In this document: positions 17,501 through 23,964 of the stretch, piece after piece | Position numbering within the stretch: the stretch's first letter is position 1 | How the letters are laid out: each line of letters starts with the position of its first letter | NCBI GenBank assembly: GCA_023957315.1 | Contig: JAMLHE010000011.1 | Coordinates: 37,203 to 101,202 of the forward strand | Length of the DNA: 64,000 bases | DNA from: Candidatus Kapaibacterium sp. | Lineage (GTDB): Bacteria; Bacteroidota; Ignavibacteria; Kapaibacteriales; UBA2268 | Reading direction: 5' to 3' | Translations under genes and position numbers: made by a program | Notes under the pieces: model-generated | The model's database searches: none | Told to the model about the DNA's origin: nothing | Seen by the model: the letters and a program-made list of their open reading frames with translations, nothing else

Positions 17501-20095
17501 ACAGATGTTGAAATTCAAGGTGACTTATATGTAGATGACATTTGGGCTAACGAAGTTAATGCAAACGTTCTTAACGCTGCTTTAGGCGTATTTGACAATT
17601 TGCAAGTTAATATGGATGCTAACGTTGATGGTAACACTACTTTGAACACACTTGCTGTTTCGGGTACTACTATGTTAAACGGTGCTACTACTGTTAACAA
17701 TACTTTAGATGTAACAGGCATGACTACTTTAGCTGACCTTTCAGCTGTGAATACAACTGTAAATGGCGATTTAGATGTAGTTGGTCTTTCAACTTTATGG
17801 AATACTGAAATCACCGGAACATTAGGTGTTGATGGTGTTGCTACATTGAATGGTCCTACAATTATCAATAATACATTAGACGTAACCGGTCTTTCAACTT
17901 TAGCTAATACATTAGTAACCGGAACATTAGGTGTTGATGGTGCTACAACTTTAGCAAGTACATTAACTGTTGATGGTTTGACTCAAATTAATAATGATTT
18001 GAACGTAACCGGCGATGCTAATGTAGATGGAAATGGTATGTTCGGTGGTGATGTTAGTGCTGTAAATGGTACTTTTAGCGGTGACGTAAGTGCTGTTAAC
18101 GGTTCTTTCAGTGGTGACATCGATGCCGTTAATGCTACTTTAAGCGGTAATTTGACTGTAAATGGTGCTTACGCTCAATTGTCAAACACTACAGAATTAC
18201 AAGTAGAAGGTGGCAATGCAGGTAATGGTGGCGAACTTTTAGTTAGTCGCGGTGCAGGTTTATCACCAGAATGGACAACTTCAATTCCTTACCTCGAAGT
18301 TATTGACCTTGATGTATTAAACAATTTATCAGTTGGTAATGATACTGATATTACAGGCGACCTTACAGTTGCAGGAAATGCATTCTTAAATATGAATGGT
18401 CCTGGCTTCTCTACTTTCGTTCAAGAACTTGTAGTTGCTGAAGATGCGATTGTCGGTAATGACCTCGCTGTTGGAAATGACGGTGTTATCGGTAATGACC
18501 TTTTGGTTGTTGGTGATGGTATTGTTGTTGGTGACGCAGAAGTATTTGGTGATTTAGATGTTATGACTAACACTACTTTAAATGGTACTTTGGATGTAAT
18601 CGGTGCTTCTACTTTTGCAAGCGAAGCAGAATTTAATGGTGCTAATGTTGCATTCGCGGCAGGTACTGAAGTTCTTGCTTGGGATCCTACATTAATGACA
18701 AGTAACTTCGAAGGCGATGCTGGCGATTTATTCGTTAGCCGTGGTCCCGGTTTATCACCTGAATGGACTGACGAACTTCCTGACCTTACAATTTCTGGTT
18801 TGTTGACTACTATGAACTTGCACGTTACTAACGATGCCCAAGTTGATAATGACTTAACTGTTGGTAATGACATAGTTGTTACTTCAGGTGATGTTGATAT
18901 TCAAAATGGTAGCTTAAACGTTGGTTTAGACGTAACTGTCGGTAATGATTTAGCCGTTATCAATGATGGTATCTTCGGAAACGATGTTATCATTCTTGGT
19001 GGTGACCTTGATGTTATTGCAGGAGATGCAAATGTTGCAGGTGATGTAAACGCTACAAACGTTAACACTACTAACGATGTAAATGCTGGCAATGATGTAA
19101 ACGCTGCTAATGATGTAAACGGTACTGATTTGAACGCATCTAACAATGTTAATGCAACAAACAATGTAAACGCTACAAATGTTAATGCAACAAACAATGT
19201 TACTGCACAAAACAACTTAGTATCAGTTAATAATACTGTTGTTGGTAATAACTTGCTGGTTACAAATAATGCTACAGTTTCAGGTAATGCTACAGTTCAA
19301 GGTAATGCGTTAATTAACGGAATTTTGACTGTTGACCAAAATGCATTGTTCAAACAAAGCGTTACAATCAACCAAGACCTTACAATTGACCAAAACCTAA
19401 CAGTAACCGGTACTTCTTCATTTAATAATACTGTAAGTATTAACAATGCTGATTTGAATGTAACTAATGGTGGAATCAATGTAATTGGTGATGATGTAAT
19501 TCTTGGTAATCCTGCCGGATTTGACAATCCATCAGCATTTGAAGACCTTTATGTACGTGGAAATATCGAAGCTGACGGTATGATCTTCGGTGCTATCAAC
19601 CCAGGTTTGACTCCGGGTTCGGTAACATTCGGCGGTCCAATCGGCGAAATCGATGAAGATAATGCTAACTTATTCTATGATGACGCTAACAACAGATTGG
19701 GTATCGGTACTAACACACCTGCTCAAACTCTTGACGTTGACGGAACTATGAATGTAAGTGGTGCTTCAACTCTTGCTGCTGCTACTTTAAGCGGTGACTT
19801 GACAGCAAACAGCAGAATGATTCACGGTTATGCAACTGCCGCTAACTTAGCAGCACTTGTTGCCGAAATCAATAACGGTACAACTGTTATTCAATACGAA
19901 ACTGCTAACGCTCTCGAAGCTAACCTCGTAGGTGCTTTACCTGCTGGTACTACCGGACAAATTATTTACATAATTAACAATACTTCAATTGGTTCTATCA
20001 GTGTTGGTACTCCAATCAACCCAAGAACAATTGTACAAAGCCAAATGGTTGCCTTGATTTACAATGGTTCAAATTGGATTCCAATGGCTAACTAA
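14534..20095 (+). CDS. 1853-residue fibre-like repeat surface protein
   Basis: A signal peptide (LILLSFVLLSLIIASVGSV) is followed by the N-terminal domain common to fibre-like surface proteins (LINYQGNILDQQSNPYEGS...TFELYD...PRSPLTMVPAAF, about 25-125). Next come GDLTG...PxPxxxPGAI and IADxAVT shaft repeats (about 150-320). Two 102-residue near-identical units follow (from bases 15587 and 15893). A long region of short repeats built on NDLTVGND, NTLDVTG and TLGVDG runs through about residues 990-1660. It includes an Asn-rich stretch of hexapeptides (19036-19220). Near the end, RLGIGTNTPAQTLDVDG resembles fibre head units. There is no T9SS sorting domain. Codons are strongly skewed to GGT, GCT, ACT and GTT, as in highly expressed genes. 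The repeat period of six suggests a beta-solenoid, which is an inference. Confidence 0.85.
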   Translation: MKKLILLSFVLLSLIIASVGSVMSQSRLINYQGNILDQQSNPYEGSAQMTFELYDREFGGSQLWSEIQNVTMNKGYFNVYLGSTTPFPANFSFDRELWVQVTVGTSAPYPRSPLTMVPAAFVSEVASLAKFAEDIPDGLVNLNKLSSEVKIMGGDLTGELPNPRLRPGAILEGIEDGSITQSKLAPNVTTRPSGPASGDLTGFYPDPLIAPGAINTFKIADGAVTTDKIADLAVTYNKFQNALGPVGTILGWDGTSWVETSVPEWELGKIVEVYAGDGVYVNEMGNEYGNGFFDVEVGIAESGVTTSKIADQAVTYGKLQNAYGPVGTILGWNGEAWIETDVPTWEADGVIGNEVLDATPNRGLVRAGMGTEASPYTLGIEEEGVVNSMIADQAVSLDKLVDATTGGQVIYWNSVMSHWMLSSGPAPMDDYVIRWVDNGETREPVWSSDDAIVGNEVVDATPMGGLERSGMGTEVSPYTLGVAPGGITDVMLADGAVSLDKLADGTQIGQIIWWDAATSEWRLSEGAAPTQDYVIKWIDAGGTLTPQWAPDDMTIPFEKTITEHVQTLFSLTNNGNSDVMELNTTGTGDGLIINMTQDLTGGGHALHLNGAGFHQPAMMINVETEYGLPTGAATVNATINTLDAASAGFQINTVVNDDGSNLYDVEGLQSFLTVTGGANNMFYTGTWSFAETDNGIATGVWGEAEGMNVQSNFGVIGSAHDAAVSNIGVYGVANSPIYQDYTAMFPAGFSAAVVAYNEGGTFADYGIFALVDGEATGAYVEAEDASAGVFTNNSEYTETVLAFNQDRGDVVVGIANEGSAFVGFNESSTSTAVLENIGTGSAIEAASMGTNFPTVWAENLNDGPAAWFVGTNPQTDGFANNNSVAAVINENNGRALYVEGGAANDENAGNPYFADPANNDDASLIVVNTAYQGGAPWGTAIKTYGDIWANSTIGASQLVALDALVIGDPLGLNTTLYPPMFPGAPLVINTDVEIQGDLYVDDIWANEVNANVLNAALGVFDNLQVNMDANVDGNTTLNTLAVSGTTMLNGATTVNNTLDVTGMTTLADLSAVNTTVNGDLDVVGLSTLWNTEITGTLGVDGVATLNGPTIINNTLDVTGLSTLANTLVTGTLGVDGATTLASTLTVDGLTQINNDLNVTGDANVDGNGMFGGDVSAVNGTFSGDVSAVNGSFSGDIDAVNATLSGNLTVNGAYAQLSNTTELQVEGGNAGNGGELLVSRGAGLSPEWTTSIPYLEVIDLDVLNNLSVGNDTDITGDLTVAGNAFLNMNGPGFSTFVQELVVAEDAIVGNDLAVGNDGVIGNDLLVVGDGIVVGDAEVFGDLDVMTNTTLNGTLDVIGASTFASEAEFNGANVAFAAGTEVLAWDPTLMTSNFEGDAGDLFVSRGPGLSPEWTDELPDLTISGLLTTMNLHVTNDAQVDNDLTVGNDIVVTSGDVDIQNGSLNVGLDVTVGNDLAVINDGIFGNDVIILGGDLDVIAGDANVAGDVNATNVNTTNDVNAGNDVNAANDVNGTDLNASNNVNATNNVNATNVNATNNVTAQNNLVSVNNTVVGNNLLVTNNATVSGNATVQGNALINGILTVDQNALFKQSVTINQDLTIDQNLTVTGTSSFNNTVSINNADLNVTNGGINVIGDDVILGNPAGFDNPSAFEDLYVRGNIEADGMIFGAINPGLTPGSVTFGGPIGEIDEDNANLFYDDANNRLGIGTNTPAQTLDVDGTMNVSGASTLAAATLSGDLTANSRMIHGYATAANLAALVAEINNGTTVIQYETANALEANLVGALPAGTTGQIIYIINNTSIGSISVGTPINPRTIVQSQMVALIYNGSNWIPMAN
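15587..16198 (+). repeat. two tandem 102-codon repeats inside the fibre gene
   Basis: Units begin at 15587 (GNEVLDATPNRGLVRAGMG) and 15893 (GNEVVDATPMGGLERSGMG). They share the order SPYTLG...IADQAVSLDKL...YVI.W and are 306 bases apart. Confidence 0.8.
19036..19220 (+). repeat. Asn-rich hexapeptide repeat array inside the fibre gene
   Basis: About nine to ten units of the form DVNATN / DVNAGN / NVNATN follow each other with an 18-base period. The array is almost entirely Asn, Val, Ala, Thr and Asp. Confidence 0.8.
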
Positions 20096-20107
20096 TAGTT
20101 AACAATA

Positions 20108-20149
20108 ATAGCATAGTCTGATTAATTTCAGGCTATGCTATGATTTTTT
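20108..20149 (+). terminator. rho-independent terminator after the fibre gene
   Basis: A 9-base stem ATAGCATAG / CTATGCTAT with a 16-base loop is followed by GATTTTTT. It separates the first transcript of the locus from the next gene. Confidence 0.75.
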
Positions 20150-20178
20150 AGGAATTTAGCTTTTAGAAAAGTATTTTT

Positions 20179-20195
20179 ATGGTATAGTATTTGAG
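20179..20195 (+). promoter_or_regulatory. degenerate sigma-54-like element
   Basis: ATGGTATAGTATTTGAG keeps GG and, ten bases later, GA where GC is expected. It resembles the strong site at 13776-13792 in the spacer and position relative to the gene (about 55 bases before the ATG). With the -12 C missing it may be weak or chance. Confidence 0.3.
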
Positions 20196-20249
20196 ATAAG
20201 TTAGCTTAAATTGAAAAAAATTGTTTAATATAATAGAGGTGCAAACCTT

Positions 20250-20534
20250 ATGAAAAAATTTCATATTCTTATTTTTGGTGTAATTTTCTTCATGGCTACA
20301 AGCTTGACACAAGCTTTGCCGGAGATATTTTACACCAATTTTGCGAGAACGACGGGTGGTGGCTTAGTCCTAAACTCGAACGTTGACGTAAGAATAACCA
20401 TTTTCGATGGTGCTACCGAGGTTTATAAAGAAACCCACGCCGGTATTACTACAGATGAATTTGGTTTATTTACAGTACCTGTTGGTGATGGGGCTCGGTT
20501 ATTCCTTTTAATAGCGCTATGTACGATGCTTTGA
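20250..20534 (+). CDS. N-terminal fragment of the frameshifted second fibre protein
   Basis: The 94-codon frame carries the signal peptide (FHILIFGVIFFMATSLTQAL) and the first domain. It then runs out of frame at the G-run at 20490 into the unrelated tail ARLFLLIALCTML. The true protein continues two frames later; see the whole-gene entry. Confidence 0.6.
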   Translation: MKKFHILIFGVIFFMATSLTQALPEIFYTNFARTTGGGLVLNSNVDVRITIFDGATEVYKETHAGITTDEFGLFTVPVGDGARLFLLIALCTML

Positions 20535-20649
20535 TTGCTTCAAACAATCTTAACATCTACGCTTCGAAAGTGACGCCGGTGATGGTTACAGATTTATCGA
20601 ATTACGTTCTCTTCTGAATACAGCATTAAGAAATGCTGAAATTCAAGGA

Positions 20650-23600
20650 ATGGTTAATTTACAAAGTGCTTATGATGCAGGTAATGAAATCGAAGTAGTT
20701 GTTGGATTCCCGGTTGACCTTACTGGTACCGGTTTAATCCAATCAGCAGCTTCAATTGCTGACATTAACACAAATGGTCCTTCAACATTGACTACAAAAG
20801 AATATGTTGATGACGCTATTGCTGCAATTTTCCCATTGCCACATATTACCGAAGGCGATGCGATTGAAATTTTACCCGATGGCTATTATGATGGTACAAC
20901 TACACAATCTATTGGCGTAGCTGACAACACTATTACAAATGCCAAAATTCATGACAATGCTGAATTCGCAGAAGTCTCAGCTTTAGGCGATGGTTATGCT
21001 GAAGGTACTGACGTCGGTTCTTGGTCAGTTACTAATTCCAACAGAGTTTTAAATTTTGCCGGTGTGGGTTTGACGAATGTAACCCGCGATGGTAACACTG
21101 TTTTAATTGATGGTTCTGATAACTGGGGTATGCAAGTTGTTGAATCAGATGCTACTCTTCTTGGTGATGGTACAGTTGGTAATGAACTTGGTGTAAATGA
21201 AGATTTCCCATTTGTTTGGACTTCATACCACCAATTTATTCCTTCTACTGACGAACCTGCAATTGCCATTGATGGAAGCAACTCAACGACTAATCCTTCT
21301 TTGATTGCCGTTGGTAATGCTGACCCTACTGTGCCCGACTTCATGTTTGATGGAGAAATGGTAATCTTAGGTACAGATGATACTGATGTTAATGCAGAGT
21401 TAACTGTTTACGGTTCAACTCAATTGTTAGGTCAAAAAAATGACGCTCAACCTGAACTTTATGTAGAAGGTGATGTCGTTGTTACCGGTTATGTTGATGC
21501 TGAACGCGGATTCTTCAATTTTGATAATACAGGTAACGCGGGTGCATTTGCTCTTATGGTTAATGCCACGGGTGATACGCCTTCGAGCCCTACTTTCCCA
21601 ACTGTAGCTCAAGCTGTTACCGGTGTAGCAACTTATTCAGGTGGTGCTCCAAATATGACTGATATGCTTTCTGCAAATGTTGGTATAGCTGTAGCCGGAG
21701 CCGGTATCTTAGCTATCGGTACATACGGTGGTTCACGCTCTGCTAACTTGGTTGCGAATGTCGGTACGGTTGGTCATGCTTATAATTCATTGAGTCCTTA
21801 TAATTCTCATGGTCTTGTTGGTATGGTTACTACTACTTTATCCGGTGCTGCTGAAATTGGAACTGCATTAGGCTTAGGAATTAACTCCGGTGTTACGGGT
21901 ATCAATTTAGGTGTTGCTGCTAATGATTATGCAGGTTACTTTATTGGTGACGTTAACGTTGATGGCGATTTTAATAATACAGGTAGTGCTGTATTTGAAA
22001 ATGATGTTCAAATTGATGGTAATTTGAATGTTGACGGTACTATTACCGGTCATGAATTCTTGTTAACAAGTGGAAACTATCGTGTAGCAGAAGATGTTAA
22101 CGATATTCCTTGGGTTAATTTTAACAAAGCATCAGGAACTGTAATGGAAATCGGTTTAGGTACTGATGGCGCTTCAGCTCCTGCAGGCTACGGATTACAA
22201 GTAAATAACGACGCCGGTGATATGAGAGCCGGAATCGGTCTTCATGAAGGCGATTGGGTAGTTGGCGTTACTGATGGTGTTAACCAAGCAGGCGCTATTT
22301 CTAATCCTTCAGTTACAATGTTAGCTGTATTAAATGCAGGTACTCCTATGTTTATTGCAGACAATGATGGTAACACTTATGTTGCAGGTGATTTGACAGT
22401 AGATGGTACTGTTTATGGTGCTACTTTGAATGGTGCATATACTGAAGGTTCTGTTCTTTTCGGAGCTGCTGACGGTAGCATTACTGAAAATAATGGCGAA
22501 CTCTTTTGGGATGATGCAAGTTCTTATTTAGGTCTTGGCACTGATATGCCGGCAGCTAAACTCAATATATTTTCACCAACTGATGTAGCTTTAATTATAG
22601 AAGGTACTCAAGGCGACAGCAATCCTGACGTTTTGATTGACGGTGAAGTATTAATTTTGGGTGATGCTAATGGTGATGCCGAATTTTGGATTAATGGCGG
22701 CGACGGTATCCAGCTTGATGCTGGTGCTAGGTTATACATTAATTCCGGCGACGGTATCCTTTTAGAAGGTGGCGCTAGCATGATTATTGACGATCTTGGA
22801 ACTCTTAACGTTGATGGCGACGGTACATTTAACAATGACCTATATGTATCGAATGAATTATTTGTTACTTTTGACGCTGATTTTGGTCAAAATGTTATCA
22901 TTGATAACGATTTGTCTGTTGGTAACGATTTGACTGTAGGAGGTCTTGCTACTTTTGAAAATGTAATGGTTAATGAATTTGCTGAATCAGCTAAAACAGG
23001 TGCTGAAATAGCAGCCGAAGTTAGCGATAACTTGTTCGTTACTAAAGATTACGTTCAAGGTGGTCACTTCGGTACTTTCACAACTTTAATTGCTTTCAAT
23101 CCATTATCGGGACCTGCAATTACAGCTACTTCATCGGATGCAACTGCTCCTACTGTTACAATCGAAAATACTCACCCTAATGGTACCGCATTGCAAGTTC
23201 AATCGAACAACGCTTCGACTACTGCAATTGAAATTCCAACAGGTAACATGAGTATTAGTAATGGTCAGTTAATCATCTCCGCTAATGCGGGTATTACTTC
23301 CGCTCCTCCAGAAGGACAAGGACCTGCGCTTATTGTAGGTAACTTTGGTAGTTCTGCAGGCGGAAATGGTGGTGGTTTGATGGTTCTCGAAGGTCATACT
23401 GCTTTGTCTTACAACGCTTATGATGAAACTACTACTGACTATTCAGAAGAAGCTCATTCAGTTCTTGATATTAATGCAGGTGCAGCTATGGCAATCACAG
23501 CTTTACCCGGCTCTAATGTTGCAGCCGATATGCCTGCTACATTGCTTTATATCATTAACTCAGGTACTTTTACTATTACTTTACCCGGTACTTTAGGTAC

Positions 23601-23664
23601 TATCCTAGCCGGTGAAGTTGCTACTTTTGTACACAACGGTTCAGCTTGGTACAGAATTAACTAA
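20650..23664 (+). CDS. main fragment of the second fibre protein
   Basis: The frame is open for 1004 codons from an internal Met. Sensible protein sequence extends upstream of this ATG (ELRSLLNTALRNAEIQG), so this is not the native start. It has TDKIxxxA-like shaft units at first (ADNTITNAKIHDNAEFA), then NVDGDFNN / NDLTVGG solenoid-like units. Codon bias is as in the first fibre gene. Confidence 0.7.
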   Translation: MVNLQSAYDAGNEIEVVVGFPVDLTGTGLIQSAASIADINTNGPSTLTTKEYVDDAIAAIFPLPHITEGDAIEILPDGYYDGTTTQSIGVADNTITNAKIHDNAEFAEVSALGDGYAEGTDVGSWSVTNSNRVLNFAGVGLTNVTRDGNTVLIDGSDNWGMQVVESDATLLGDGTVGNELGVNEDFPFVWTSYHQFIPSTDEPAIAIDGSNSTTNPSLIAVGNADPTVPDFMFDGEMVILGTDDTDVNAELTVYGSTQLLGQKNDAQPELYVEGDVVVTGYVDAERGFFNFDNTGNAGAFALMVNATGDTPSSPTFPTVAQAVTGVATYSGGAPNMTDMLSANVGIAVAGAGILAIGTYGGSRSANLVANVGTVGHAYNSLSPYNSHGLVGMVTTTLSGAAEIGTALGLGINSGVTGINLGVAANDYAGYFIGDVNVDGDFNNTGSAVFENDVQIDGNLNVDGTITGHEFLLTSGNYRVAEDVNDIPWVNFNKASGTVMEIGLGTDGASAPAGYGLQVNNDAGDMRAGIGLHEGDWVVGVTDGVNQAGAISNPSVTMLAVLNAGTPMFIADNDGNTYVAGDLTVDGTVYGATLNGAYTEGSVLFGAADGSITENNGELFWDDASSYLGLGTDMPAAKLNIFSPTDVALIIEGTQGDSNPDVLIDGEVLILGDANGDAEFWINGGDGIQLDAGARLYINSGDGILLEGGASMIIDDLGTLNVDGDGTFNNDLYVSNELFVTFDADFGQNVIIDNDLSVGNDLTVGGLATFENVMVNEFAESAKTGAEIAAEVSDNLFVTKDYVQGGHFGTFTTLIAFNPLSGPAITATSSDATAPTVTIENTHPNGTALQVQSNNASTTAIEIPTGNMSISNGQLIISANAGITSAPPEGQGPALIVGNFGSSAGGNGGGLMVLEGHTALSYNAYDETTTDYSEEAHSVLDINAGAAMAITALPGSNVAADMPATLLYIINSGTFTITLPGTLGTILAGEVATFVHNGSAWYRIN

Positions 23665-23667
23665 TTC

Positions 23668-23718
23668 TATTATTCGGAGCTGTCCGGCTTCTTGAAGTCG
23701 GATAGCTCTGAAATAATA
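23668..23718 (+). terminator. hairpin terminator after the second fibre gene
   Basis: A long inverted repeat (TATTATTCGGAGCTGTCCG against CGGATAGCTCTGAAATAATA, a few mismatches) follows the stop within four bases. The flanking A/T arms supply a U-rich end. Confidence 0.65.
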
Positions 23719-23964
23719 AATCTCTCATATTGAGCTGAGATATTTGCTCATCTGAATATGGGAGATAAAGAAAATTATCTAAAACATGGATGAAGATTGG
23801 TGTATTTGAAAATTTTTCTTTGATTTTGTAGTAAAATTCATTATTTTTAAAGATTCATTTATGGGAAAGCTTATGAAGACAGATTTTACTTGCTTCAATT
23901 TTTACACGCAGGACATATCTAAAACAATTAAGGATATTTTGTTAATATTTGTGGGAGATTTTTT
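23719..23964. other. 246-base leader region of the giant gene
   Basis: The region has no ORF. It contains a second imperfect inverted repeat (TCTCTCATATT at 23721 against AATATGGGAGA ending 23765) and an AT-rich stretch. A GTGGGAG site sits 8 bases before the ATG at 23965. I see no sigma-54 element here. Confidence 0.5.

Larger units (their letters stand above)
20250..23664 (+). pseudogene. second fibre-like surface protein, about 1138 codons, with two -1 frameshifts
   Basis: The reading frame is continuous in sense but changes twice. At the GGGG run 20490-20493 the protein leaves frame after VPVGDG; restoring one G gives GGSVIPFNSAMYDALIASNN. Near 20574 (TCGAAAGTGAC) restoring one A gives SKSDAGDGYRFIELRS, which joins the frame running to 23664. 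The restored protein has a signal peptide and the N-terminal domain seen in FCB surface proteins (SNVDVRITIFDG, EFGLFTVPVGDG). Fibre repeats (DGNLNVDGTITGHEF, NDLSVGNDLTVGG) follow, with a C-terminus like that of the 1853-residue protein (LYIINSGT, FVHNGSAWYRIN). No T9SS domain is seen. It is either a decayed gene or a base-calling artefact at homopolymers. Confidence 0.75.

Noticed and set aside
16867..19527. Several long minus-strand frames inside the fibre gene, some with clean Val/Thr/Ser-rich translations
   Set aside because: They are antisense products of the strongly biased repeat codons; none has a ribosome-binding site or a known family.
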